Source: Desulfatibacillum alkenivorans DSM 16219 (GTDB lineage Bacteria; Desulfobacterota; Desulfobacteria; Desulfobacterales; Desulfatibacillaceae). From it: 64,000 bases of DNA. Made by a program: the position numbers and the translations under genes. Shown here one piece after another: positions 15,231 to 23,745 of this stretch; positions within the stretch are counted from its first letter, which is position 1; each line of letters starts with the position of its first letter. The stretch spans positions 1 to 64,000 of the forward strand of contig NZ_FQZU01000005.1 in the NCBI RefSeq assembly GCF_900142135.1, given 5' to 3'. The notes under the pieces were generated by a model. It saw nothing but the letters and a program-made list of their open reading frames with translations. It made no database searches and was not told the DNA's origin.

Positions 15231-16913
15231 ATGCGTTTTTCCCTCACGGATTCCATCAATAAAAAAATGTTTGTCCTGTACGCCATCGGCGTCCTGGCCA
15301 GTGCGTCCGTTATGCTCATGGGCATGGCGTCCCTTTCCGTGATGGAACGGGTGGTGGCTTTGGAAAAGGGGCTGCACGATCACACGGTTATGCACTACGA
15401 ATCCTTTGTAAAGTTGGAGCGCTATCTCAATTTAGGCGGCGAGGAAGATTACAAGGAATTTGTACGGTTAAGGAAAAGCTGTATGGCGGTCTCCCTGGTT
15501 TGCGCAAAAGCCGAGCAAGCGTTCGACGAGGGGACGGAAGACGACCTGGTTAGCAGCGTTGTCGGATTGACAAGCACGGTGGACCCGGATGAGGCCCGTG
15601 AACTCATGGACCTGTTTCGATATTTAAAGGGAAACAGGAGTGTGCAGGAAATGGTCAAGTGGGCTCAAAGGTCCTCGGATTTGGATGAAGAGATTATTGA
15701 TCTGGCCTGGCAGTATTATTACACCGATGACTATGACATCCGCATGGAGCTTACCGGCGAAATCAGAAAGACCATTGACGAGCTTAACATCGCCAAGGAA
15801 AATTTCGGCGCCGGTTTGGCAGGGCTGGCAAAATGGGCGACTTCCCTGACAAAAAGGATCTTCATCATATCCTTTATCCTCTTTTCTTTGATGGGTGTAA
15901 GTATAGCTTACGCCATAGGACGCTCCATCGTCAATCCCATGATGAAAATCGTGGCCTTTTCGGACCGGGTTTCCCGCGGAGGCATGGACAGGCGGTTGGA
16001 GTTAAAGACCAAAGACGAAACACGGCAAATGGCGGACGCCGTCAATGCGATTTGCGACGCTTTGGCGCGGGTGGTCATTCGGGTGAGGGAAGGCGCCGAC
16101 TCCCTGACGGATTCGTCCCGGGAGCTTTCCACCATGGCGACCCAGTTCTCCTCCACCGCGTCCGAGACGTCCGCCTCCGTGACCCAGATTAACGTTACCT
16201 CCACCGAACTGAGGCAGGCCGTGCAATCCTCTTCCGAGAACGCCGATCAGGTGGTCGCCTCCGCCGAATCCACGGCCCAGGCCTATGAAGAGGGAAAAAG
16301 CGCCACCAACGCCATGGGGGACGGAGTGGACGTCATAACCAAACAGGTGGTGGAAGTAGGCGAGAGCGTGGCCAATCTCAGCGCCCAGGCCGTACGCATT
16401 TCCGAAATCATCGACATGGTGGACGAGGTGGCCCATCAATCCGAGCTGCTGTCGGTCAACGCCTCCATTGAGGCGGCCAAGGCCGGAGAGTTCGGCAAGG
16501 GCTTTCAGGTGGTTGCGGCCGAAGTCAAAACCCTGTCCGAGCAATCCAAGGGCGCCACGCGGCAGGTGCGGTCTATCTTAAAGGAAATCCAGGTCGCAGC
16601 TGACAGGGCCATTAAAGCGGCGGAAAAATGCTCCCTTTCGGCTCAGGAAGGGGATAGCCTGAACAATCGCACCCTCCAGGCCATCAACAAGCTGGCCCAA
16701 AACATCGACGCCGCCGTGGGCTCCTCCCGGAAAATCGCCGCAACCAGCCGCCAGGAGCTTCAGGGCGTGGAGCAGGTTACGGACGCCCTGTCCGGCATTC
16801 AGGACGCCATGGAGTCCAATACCAAGGGGGCTCATGCCATGGAGGACCGCATCAAGGAGCTTGTCTCTTTGGCCGAAGCTCTGAAAGGCATGCTGGCCGC
16901 CATCAAGGTCTAA
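15231..16913 (+). CDS. methyl-accepting chemotaxis protein (second of tandem pair)
   Basis: 560 residues, the same length and layout as its upstream neighbour: transmembrane helices at about 13-38 and 203-225, a helical sensor between them, HAMP (NPMMKIVAFSDRVSRGGMDR), and the signalling coiled coil. The sensor again opens with GLHDHTVMH, with His at 49, 51 and 55, while the rest of the sensor differs clearly. The 63-residue signalling tip (392-454) is identical, but the DNA there differs at many third positions. The duplication is therefore old and the tip is under strong selection, probably for docking to one CheA/CheW set. No chemotaxis kinase genes lie nearby. ATG 15231 has AGGAG upstream, and a terminator follows the stop. 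Confidence 0.93.
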   Translation: MRFSLTDSINKKMFVLYAIGVLASASVMLMGMASLSVMERVVALEKGLHDHTVMHYESFVKLERYLNLGGEEDYKEFVRLRKSCMAVSLVCAKAEQAFDEGTEDDLVSSVVGLTSTVDPDEARELMDLFRYLKGNRSVQEMVKWAQRSSDLDEEIIDLAWQYYYTDDYDIRMELTGEIRKTIDELNIAKENFGAGLAGLAKWATSLTKRIFIISFILFSLMGVSIAYAIGRSIVNPMMKIVAFSDRVSRGGMDRRLELKTKDETRQMADAVNAICDALARVVIRVREGADSLTDSSRELSTMATQFSSTASETSASVTQINVTSTELRQAVQSSSENADQVVASAESTAQAYEEGKSATNAMGDGVDVITKQVVEVGESVANLSAQAVRISEIIDMVDEVAHQSELLSVNASIEAAKAGEFGKGFQVVAAEVKTLSEQSKGATRQVRSILKEIQVAADRAIKAAEKCSLSAQEGDSLNNRTLQAINKLAQNIDAAVGSSRKIAATSRQELQGVEQVTDALSGIQDAMESNTKGAHAMEDRIKELVSLAEALKGMLAAIKV

Positions 16914-16953
16914 CCATCCTTAATTAAAGATTTTTTTTGATTTAAAAATACAT

Positions 16954-16980
16954 CGGGCGAGCTTCGGCTCGCCCGTTTTG
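16954..16980 (+). terminator. rho-independent terminator after chemoreceptor pair
   Basis: Perfect 9-bp stem CGGGCGAGC/GCTCGCCCG closed by a TTCG tetraloop and followed by TTTTGTT. The remaining bases up to 17211 hold no gene. Confidence 0.93.
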
Positions 16981-17211
16981 TTATTCCCGGGGAGCCTCCA
17001 ATCCCGGCCCTCGCCGTTCTGATGACGCGCCGCGCCTTGCCTGTCAATGCGGTTAGTGATATGCAAAAAAATATGCGAACGAATTTTTAATATTTCGTTT
17101 AAAAATGAGCCGTTTGTTAGTCCGTTCGATACATAAATTGGGCCGTTCCTTGCGTTCCGTTTTTCCGGCGGATGGAACCCATGACCCTTTACCGGCGACC
17201 AAGGAGGATCA

Positions 17212-17955
17212 ATGTTTAACAGGTTAATTTCAATAGCACTTTTGATCTTTATCGCTGTAACCTCCATTTTTTTCTTCTGCGGGGCTCTCTTGCTGTGGCT
17301 CCTGACCGTTCTCTTTGATAAAAGGCTGGTCATCCTCCATCTGTACACGTGCGCCTGGGCCTATTTGTACGTCCTGGTCATGCCGGCGTGGAAAGTCCAT
17401 TTTTTGGGCAAGGAAAAAATCAACCCCAAAAAAACCTATGTGGTGACCTCCAACCATCAGTCCCAACTGGACATCCTGGTTTGCTTCGGCCTGTTTTTCC
17501 ACTTCAAGTGGGTGTCCAAGGCCGAAATTTTTAAAGTGCCTTTGATTGGCTGGAACATGGTTCTAAACCGGTACGTCAAGCTCATACGCGGGGACCGGGA
17601 AAGCATCCGGCAAATGATGGAGGCCTGCGAACAAAGACTTTCCGAGGGAAGTTCGGTGTTTTTCTTTCCGGAGGGAACCCGCTCGGCCACGGGCAAGGTC
17701 AAGACCTTCAAGCCGGGGGCCTTTGTCCTGGCCAAAAAGATGAAGCTGCCCATCCTGCCCATCGCCGTGCGCGGCACCACCCACGCCCTGCCTAAAAACA
17801 GCATGAATTTTCACGGCTCTCACGAAATATTCGTTACGGTCCTGGATGAAATTCCCTATGAGGAGTTCAAGGATATGGAAGACGGGGAGCTGGCGGAAAT
17901 GGTCAGGCGGCGCATCATCCCCCACGTGGAAGTGGAGGAGGAAAAGGCCGCCTGA
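17212..17955 (+). CDS. plsC: 1-acyl-sn-glycerol-3-phosphate acyltransferase
   Basis: A 247-residue membrane-associated enzyme with an N-terminal hydrophobic region (about 5-35) and the acyltransferase motifs in order: NHQSQLD (His82-x4-Asp87, catalytic), the conserved RGDR segment, and FFPEGTRS (glycerol-phosphate binding). The family adds the second acyl chain to lysophosphatidic acid to give phosphatidic acid. AAGGAGG before ATG makes the start certain. It stands alone between a terminator and a convergent gene. In a window that also holds a pfa lipid synthase, it could help load unusual acyl chains, but it is 20 kb away, so this is only a thought. Confidence 0.92.
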   Translation: MFNRLISIALLIFIAVTSIFFFCGALLLWLLTVLFDKRLVILHLYTCAWAYLYVLVMPAWKVHFLGKEKINPKKTYVVTSNHQSQLDILVCFGLFFHFKWVSKAEIFKVPLIGWNMVLNRYVKLIRGDRESIRQMMEACEQRLSEGSSVFFFPEGTRSATGKVKTFKPGAFVLAKKMKLPILPIAVRGTTHALPKNSMNFHGSHEIFVTVLDEIPYEEFKDMEDGELAEMVRRRIIPHVEVEEEKAA

Positions 17956-17977
17956 CGGGAAAAACTGGAACAAAAAT

Positions 17978-19036
17978 TTAGCCTAAGGGCTGCGTGTTTA
18001 CCAATTCCACGTAGGCGGTGGACACCCAACCGAAATTTTCCCCCGAAATCCTCACATACACCCAGCCGCCGGTGGATCCGCCCATGACTTCCAACTGGCA
18101 GTATTGGGGCGCCACTTCCTTGATGGGGAAGTCGTAGCCCGGGCCGGTCCGCACGTTCAGATTGGGGGCGGTGACCTGCACCCAGTCCCCCCGGTCAAAA
18201 GCCGGCGCTGCAACGGCGACGGGCGTTATCGGCGAGTCCACCACCTGGTATCCTGAGGGAACCTTGCGGTAATACACGTCGTCATAGCAGTAGTAGTACG
18301 TGTTGCTGTAAACCACTCTGGTATAGCCCACGGGCAGGGAGTGCACAACGGCCCCGATGGGCGCGCCCACCAGGAAAAATCCGCTGGAGCCCCGTTGGTA
18401 AAACACGCCGCTGTAGTAAAAATAGGGGATCCCGCCAAAGGAGATGCTAAAGTATCCCCGGGGCATGGTCCTGTAATGCCTTGGATGCCGGGAATGGTGC
18501 ACCGGATAATGCCTGTGCCTCGGCTTTCCGTAATATCGGGGCGCAGGACGATGGGTTACCGGCTTGTGATGCACCAGGGGCTTGGGCCTGTGATATTGGG
18601 GCTTGGGCTTATGGTGCACCCGGGGCGGCCGGTTATGATGATTGTTTGCGTAATGATGATTTACGCCCGGACGGGGCTTATGCGCCTGGGGCCTGTTGAC
18701 ATGAGGCCTGTGGGGAGCGGAATGTCCGCTGCCGGGACGGTTGTTGGCGACATGTTGGCCGCCGCCTCTGGGGCGATTGTTGGCGACGTGCTGGCTTCCG
18801 CCGCCCGGGCGATTGTGATTCGGCTTTTGAACCGCCTGAGCCCGGGGCGGCCTTCCGCCGCCGCGTCCTCCGCCGGAGCCTTTTCCCTGCCTGGCGCTTT
18901 GCTCTTTTACGGTTTGGTAGATGAAAGAGCCGGAGCCCGCCCAAGCATTCCGGCCCGCCAGAAAAATCAATCCAAAGGCCAGGATGGAGAATACCAGGCC
19001 CACTTTTTTTCCGTTTTTTTTCTTTATGTCAGTCAT
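17978..19036 (-). CDS. secreted His/Pro-rich protein with DUF6515-like and SH3 domains
   Basis: 352 residues from ATG 19036 (GGGAGAG upstream). It has a signal peptide (about 10-33) and then a low-complexity region of about 150 residues rich in His, Pro, Arg, Asn and Gly, with repeats of HVANNRPG and HHKP type. A Tyr-rich domain with a motif like GVFYQRGSSGFFLVGAPIGA is typical of DUF6515-like proteins. A bacterial SH3 domain closes the protein (about 285-345, LNVRTGPGYDFPIKEV and GWVYVRI). It probably sits in the periplasm, where SH3 domains often bind peptidoglycan. The His-rich part could bind metals. The composition of this part makes the opposite strand look falsely coding. Confidence 0.82.
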   Translation of the reverse strand: MTDIKKKNGKKVGLVFSILAFGLIFLAGRNAWAGSGSFIYQTVKEQSARQGKGSGGGRGGGRPPRAQAVQKPNHNRPGGGSQHVANNRPRGGGQHVANNRPGSGHSAPHRPHVNRPQAHKPRPGVNHHYANNHHNRPPRVHHKPKPQYHRPKPLVHHKPVTHRPAPRYYGKPRHRHYPVHHSRHPRHYRTMPRGYFSISFGGIPYFYYSGVFYQRGSSGFFLVGAPIGAVVHSLPVGYTRVVYSNTYYYCYDDVYYRKVPSGYQVVDSPITPVAVAAPAFDRGDWVQVTAPNLNVRTGPGYDFPIKEVAPQYCQLEVMGGSTGGWVYVRISGENFGWVSTAYVELVNTQPLG

Positions 19037-19544
19037 AATGTCTCTCCCGTCTTTTTTCTTGGGACAAGCCGTTTGCATGTTCAAGCGCTTTATACATTCC
19101 GGTTCCACGCGCATGCCCTTTAAACAAAGACTTTGACTATACTGACGAAGGGGCGGAAAAATTTGTCTACATGAATTTTGGTTTTATTGGATGACGGAAC
19201 AAATGGAGAGGAAGCACGGTTAGTTTTCTTTTTGGACTGCTTTTTTGCCTTTTGGATCTACTGCCCATAAATAGCTCCTGATTCAATTCCAAATTCGGGT
19301 TTCACCCATAGACGCCGCGTGAGTTTACCGACCCGCCGGCGTCCGGAAGATCCCTTGTTTTGGTAGTATGGTCGTTTCGGAGGAGGAGGGTATACAAAAA
19401 AAATTCCAAGCCGTCATTTTTTGCACAATCCACCTCTCCGATTTTGAAAATTTGTCATTCCGCTATTAAGGATTATATTTGTTCATTAGTCCTTATGGTT
19501 TTGGATTATGAAAAGAACCTTGCATTCAAACGAAAGGACGCATT
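19037..19544. other. intergenic region between divergent genes
   Basis: About 500 bases between the SH3 protein (minus) and the flavin oxidoreductase (plus). No RNA gene, repeat or clear sigma-70 promoter could be picked out. A 77-codon open frame at 19360-19593 overlaps the next gene's start and lacks coding character. Confidence 0.4.
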
Positions 19545-20783
19545 ATGGAAAACACAAAAAATAATATCGATATTTCCTCTCCCATGGATTTAGGGGGCAA
19601 GGCGGCCGTTAAAAACAGGCTATACAAAAGCGCCATGAGCGAGCAGTTGGGCGACGCCTCCAACGCTCCCACCAAGGCTTTGCCCGTGTTATACGAAACC
19701 TGGGCCAGGGGAGGGACCGGTCTTTTGATCACCGGCAACGTTATGATCGACCGGCGGGCCTTGGGCGAGCCTTTTAATGTGGCTTTGGAGGACGACCGGG
19801 ACATGGAGGCTTTCAAGGAATGGGCCCGGGCCGGAACCCTTAACGGGACCCAGCTTTGGATGCAGCTTAACCATCCGGGCAAGCAGATTCCCAAGTTTTT
19901 GTCCGCCCGGCCTGTGGCGCCTTCGGCCATTCCCTTGGGATACGGGCTGGAAAAATCGTTCAATCCTCCCCGGGCGCTTACCTTGGGAGAGATCCGGGAC
20001 ATTATTGAGCGATTCGCCGTGTCCGCGGCTTTGGCCAAGGAAGCGGGATTCACCGGGGTGCAGATTCACGGCGCCCACGGCTACCTTGTCAGCCAGTTTT
20101 TGTCCCCCCGGCACAACCAGCGCACGGACGACTGGGGCGGATCCCCGGAAAACCGCCTGCGCTTTGTGGTGGAGGTGTACCGGGCCATCCGGGCCAGGGT
20201 GGGGCAGGATTTCCCGGTGGGCATCAAGCTGAACTCCGCGGATTTTCAAAAGGACGGGTTTTCCGAGGAAGAATCCATGAACGTGGTCCGGGTGCTTGAG
20301 AAGGAAGGCATCGACATGGTGGAGATTTCCGGCGGAACCTACGAACGCCCGGCCATGATGGGCGCGGCCAGGGCCAGCACCATCGCCAGGGAGGCCTACT
20401 TTTTGGATTACGCCCAAAAGGTGCGGGAAACCGTAAACCTGCCCCTTGGCGTAACCGGCGGGTTCCGGTCCGCCCCGGCCATGAACGGCGCCCTGAAAGA
20501 GGGCCATACCGATATGATCGGCCTAGCCAGGCCTTTGGCCCTGTACCCGGACATGCCCAACAAGCTCATGGCCGACCCCGGCTTCGGCGTGGAATTGAAA
20601 CGGCCGGACACGGGCGTTAAAGCCGTCAATCGCATGGCCATGCTGGACCTTACCTGGTACGAAAGCCAGTTGGCGCTCATGGGCAAAGGCAAGGCGCCCG
20701 ATCCTGATTACAACCCCTGGCTGACCATTTTGCATATGGCCGGGCAGTTAGGCCGAAACGCCTTTAAAAAGCGCCGGGCCTAA
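19545..20783 (+). CDS. NADH:flavin oxidoreductase, old yellow enzyme family
   Basis: A 412-residue soluble FMN enzyme. It shows the TIM-barrel signatures of the family: an N-terminal strand with NRLYKSAMSE, a Gln-containing QLNHPGKQ strand, the catalytic HGAHGYLVSQFLSPRHNQR motif (His-x-x-His substrate site), DDWGGSPENR, and the phosphate-binding VTGGFRS near 305. It is the single-domain form, without the C-terminal Fe-S/FAD part of 2,4-dienoyl-CoA reductase. Family members reduce activated C=C bonds of enones or enoyl compounds with NAD(P)H. The substrate is unknown. It is a single-gene unit with its own terminator. AAAGGA precedes the ATG. Confidence 0.9.
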   Translation: MENTKNNIDISSPMDLGGKAAVKNRLYKSAMSEQLGDASNAPTKALPVLYETWARGGTGLLITGNVMIDRRALGEPFNVALEDDRDMEAFKEWARAGTLNGTQLWMQLNHPGKQIPKFLSARPVAPSAIPLGYGLEKSFNPPRALTLGEIRDIIERFAVSAALAKEAGFTGVQIHGAHGYLVSQFLSPRHNQRTDDWGGSPENRLRFVVEVYRAIRARVGQDFPVGIKLNSADFQKDGFSEEESMNVVRVLEKEGIDMVEISGGTYERPAMMGAARASTIAREAYFLDYAQKVRETVNLPLGVTGGFRSAPAMNGALKEGHTDMIGLARPLALYPDMPNKLMADPGFGVELKRPDTGVKAVNRMAMLDLTWYESQLALMGKGKAPDPDYNPWLTILHMAGQLGRNAFKKRRA

Positions 20784-20800
20784 AGGGCATCGATAAAAAA

Positions 20801-20826
20801 AGCGGAAAGCCGTGGGGCTTTCCGCT
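20801..20826. terminator. bidirectional rho-independent terminator
   Basis: An 11-bp perfect stem AGCGGAAAGCC/GGCTTTCCGCT with a GTGG loop, flanked by A-rich DNA on the left and T-rich DNA on the right. It serves both the flavin oxidoreductase (plus) and the hybrid kinase (minus), which converge here. Confidence 0.92.
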
Positions 20827-20860
20827 TTATTTATGAATTTGTCAACCCTCCGGCGACTTT

Positions 20861-23359
20861 TTACAAACCGTCCAGCACCTTGCGAACCGTGTTGGCGATT
20901 TCGCTCATGACCATGGGCTTCATGATGTATTCGGAAATTCCCATGGCTTGGGCGTTCTCCTGGGTAACGACTTCCGAGAAGCCCGTGCACAGGACAATGG
21001 GCATGTTGGGCCGGGTTTCCAATATTTTACGGGCGAAGACGTCGCCTGTCATGAGCGGCATGCTCATATCGGTGACCACAAGGTCGAAATTATCGGGCTG
21101 AGCCTTGAAAATCTCCAGGGCTGCGATGCTGGAAGTCTCCACGGTGACATGGTAACCCAGCCTTTCAAGCATTTGCTTGCCCATCAGGGCTACCGGGCCT
21201 TCGTCATCCACGAACAAGATCCTTTCATCGCCGCGGGGCAACGAGGCGTTTGTGCGGGGCGCCGCGTTTTGCACAATGGATTCAACCTGAGGCAGATAGA
21301 TGATAAACGAGGTGCCTCGTCCCGGCTTGCTGTCCACCTGGATGTCCCCCTCCATGCTTTTAACGATTCCGTGAACCACGGCAAGCCCCAGGCCGGTGCC
21401 TTTTCCCTGGGCCTTGGTCGTAAAGTAGGGGTCGAAAATCTTTTCCTGCACAGCCTGGGTCATGCCGTGCCCGGTGTCTGAGATGGTCAGACGCACATAT
21501 TTCCCCGGCTTGAGGTTGATTGTGGCGGGATTGCCGTCGCTTAAAACAGCGGCTTCGTCAAATTCCACGGTCAGCACGCCCCCCGACTCGCCCATGGCGT
21601 GGTAGGCGTTGGTGCACAAGTTCATGAGCAGTTGATGGATTTGAGTCGGGTCCGCCAGGACGGGGCCGCATTCTTTATTGATTTTCTTTTCAAATTGAAT
21701 GGAGGCGGGAATGGATGACCTGAGAAGCTTCAAGGCCTCCCGAATGACTAACTGGGCCTGGACCGGCTTCTTTTCTATTTCCGTCTGGCGGCTGAAGGTC
21801 AAAATCTGAAAGACCAGTTCCTTGGCGCGTTCAGCCGCCTTCATGACCTCGTTGAGGTTTCGCTCCATGGTGCTGTTTTCCACAGCTTCCACCATGGCCA
21901 TTTCGGTATAGCCGATGATGGGCGACAGAATATTGTTGAAGTCATGGGCGATGCCCCCGGCCAGAGTGCCGATGGCCTCCATCTTCTGGGCCTGCCTGAG
22001 TTGGATCTCCAACTTGTTGCGGTCGTTTTCCGCGCGTTTTCGGTCCGTGATGTCATTCATCACGATCAGATTGCTTTCACCGATGGGGATGATTTTGCTT
22101 TCCACGGTTCTGGCGGTTCCGTCTTTACAGATCACCTTGCGGTCCTGCAGGATGGGGTCGTCTTCAGGAACAGGAACTCCGTTAATAGTCATTTGCCAGT
22201 GTCTTTCCACGGCCGCCCTGAGTTCCGGGTCCGGGTAGGCCTTCTCCCTCCAGGCATCCATGGTGGGAACTTCCTCCATGGTATACCCGAAAAGCTCCGT
22301 GAACTTGGCGTTAAGCAGCGTGTGCTTTCTATCCGGTCCGACAATGGCGATGGGGTAAGGGGAAAGCTCCACAACTTCCCGGAATCGCTTTTCGCTTTCC
22401 CGAAGCATCATGTTGGAATTGATGTTGCGGATGGCCTCCATGCTGTGGGAGGCGATGATATCCCCCAATTCCAAATCCTGTTCCGTAAAAGGGGGCTTGA
22501 GCTTGTTGTGCAGGGTGACCACGCCCTGGATTTCCCCCTCCGAATCCTGAAGGGGCAGGGCCATCAATGATCCGTTTTTGTAACCGCTCCACCCGGAAGA
22601 GGCGAAGCGGTTGTCCGAATGGATGTCCGGAACGATGAACGCTTCCTTTTGTTCAAACAAATGGGCGGTGACGGAGCGGGGCGGAGGCGGCAGGGGGATG
22701 ACCCGTTTTTGGTGCCCGGGGTCCAGGGCGTAGATCAACTCAAGCCCTTGTCCGTTGCGCAAGAACAAGGAGCCTCCCGCAACTCCAATGTTTTCCGACA
22801 GGGTTTTTAAGATAGTGGGGGCCAGGTCTCCGATGCTTTGCTTGATGGTGAACTGGCGGGTTCTGTCGGCAATGTGTTTAAGACGATTGCTGTATTCCAG
22901 GATTTTTTTTGAGCGGCTGTCCACCAGAAATTCCAGGTGCTCCTGGTATTCCCGGTTTTCCTTAATCAGCCGCGCCCGCTCCAGGGCTTTTTCTATGGAG
23001 TGGAGCAGGATGCTGAGATTTTTAATGGGTTTTAAAATATAGTCCCAGGCGCCAAGGTGCAGAGCCTCCACGGCGTCGGCTATTACGCCGGTGCCGGAGA
23101 CCACAATAATGGGAGTTTCCGGCGACGCCCGGGTTACGGAGGACAGGACTTCCAAGCCGTCCACCTCGGGCATTCTTAAGTCAACAAGAATTAGATGCGG
23201 TTTTTCCTCCTTGAAGATTTCCAGCCCGACTCTTCCGTTGGGCGCACTGAGAACCTCATACCCAAAGTCTTCAAGGAAGGCTGCAAAACTCTGGCGTATA
23301 GCTTCTTCATCATCTATGGTTAAGATTTTTATTGGCTCGTCAGAGATTATTGTATTCAA
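20861..23359 (-). CDS. hybrid sensor histidine kinase (REC-GAF-PAS-HK-REC)
   Basis: An 832-residue soluble signalling protein. It has a receiver domain (about 10-125, phospho-acceptor Asp60 in LILVDLRMP) and a coiled-coil linker. A GAF-like domain (about 170-310) and a PAS domain (about 325-440) follow. The kinase core has the H-box GGIAHDFNN (His472) and ATPase boxes ending in GKGTGLGLAVVHG. A C-terminal receiver has Asp764 in LVVTDMSMP. A receiver at each end suggests a relay: the first could take a phosphoryl group from the neighbouring membrane kinase and control this one. Its start overlaps the preceding receiver gene by four bases (ATGA), so they are translated together. There is no DNA-binding output in the cluster. 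Confidence 0.92.
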   Translation of the reverse strand: MNTIISDEPIKILTIDDEEAIRQSFAAFLEDFGYEVLSAPNGRVGLEIFKEEKPHLILVDLRMPEVDGLEVLSSVTRASPETPIIVVSGTGVIADAVEALHLGAWDYILKPIKNLSILLHSIEKALERARLIKENREYQEHLEFLVDSRSKKILEYSNRLKHIADRTRQFTIKQSIGDLAPTILKTLSENIGVAGGSLFLRNGQGLELIYALDPGHQKRVIPLPPPPRSVTAHLFEQKEAFIVPDIHSDNRFASSGWSGYKNGSLMALPLQDSEGEIQGVVTLHNKLKPPFTEQDLELGDIIASHSMEAIRNINSNMMLRESEKRFREVVELSPYPIAIVGPDRKHTLLNAKFTELFGYTMEEVPTMDAWREKAYPDPELRAAVERHWQMTINGVPVPEDDPILQDRKVICKDGTARTVESKIIPIGESNLIVMNDITDRKRAENDRNKLEIQLRQAQKMEAIGTLAGGIAHDFNNILSPIIGYTEMAMVEAVENSTMERNLNEVMKAAERAKELVFQILTFSRQTEIEKKPVQAQLVIREALKLLRSSIPASIQFEKKINKECGPVLADPTQIHQLLMNLCTNAYHAMGESGGVLTVEFDEAAVLSDGNPATINLKPGKYVRLTISDTGHGMTQAVQEKIFDPYFTTKAQGKGTGLGLAVVHGIVKSMEGDIQVDSKPGRGTSFIIYLPQVESIVQNAAPRTNASLPRGDERILFVDDEGPVALMGKQMLERLGYHVTVETSSIAALEIFKAQPDNFDLVVTDMSMPLMTGDVFARKILETRPNMPIVLCTGFSEVVTQENAQAMGISEYIMKPMVMSEIANTVRKVLDGL

Positions 23360-23742
23360 TCTGTTTCCCCCAATGCCCGGCGTATAGCCGTGGTCAGCGT
23401 GGCGATGTCCTGCAAAGGCTTGTGCAGCACCTGCGCGGGATCCACCCCTGCTTTCCTGACTGATGCGGGCAGGCTGTAATCCGTTGATCCGGTGTATATG
23501 ATAAACTTCATGTCAGGCCGAATGGCGTGAGCTTGCAGGATAAACGCGTTGCCGTCTTCCCCGGGCAGTCTGATGTCCACCACGGCGGCGTTTATTTCCG
23601 GGTTGTTTTTTACAATGCTCAGGCCTTCTTCGGCGCTTTCCGCCTGGATGGTTATAAACCCGTCGTCCTCCAAAAAATCCGACAGACTGGATCTTATTGG
23701 GCCTTCGTCATCCACGATTAAAACAGTCCATTCCAATGCCAT
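23356..23742 (-). CDS. single-domain response regulator
   Basis: 128 residues, a receiver domain only: acidic pair Asp11/Asp12, phospho-acceptor Asp56 (AAVVDIRLPGEDG), and a conserved Lys near 106 (HKPL). No output domain, so it works as a phosphate shuttle or protein-binding switch, likely between the membrane kinase upstream and the hybrid kinase downstream. The gene starts three bases after the kinase stop and overlaps the next start by four bases, which indicates tight co-expression. Confidence 0.93.
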   Translation of the reverse strand: MALEWTVLIVDDEGPIRSSLSDFLEDDGFITIQAESAEEGLSIVKNNPEINAAVVDIRLPGEDGNAFILQAHAIRPDMKFIIYTGSTDYSLPASVRKAGVDPAQVLHKPLQDIATLTTAIRRALGETD

Positions 23743-23745
23743 GCA

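Noticed and set aside
18341-19123. 260-codon plus-strand frame opposite the His/Pro-rich secreted protein
   Set aside because: The low-complexity region makes all frames open. The minus strand has the signal peptide, ribosome site and SH3 domain.
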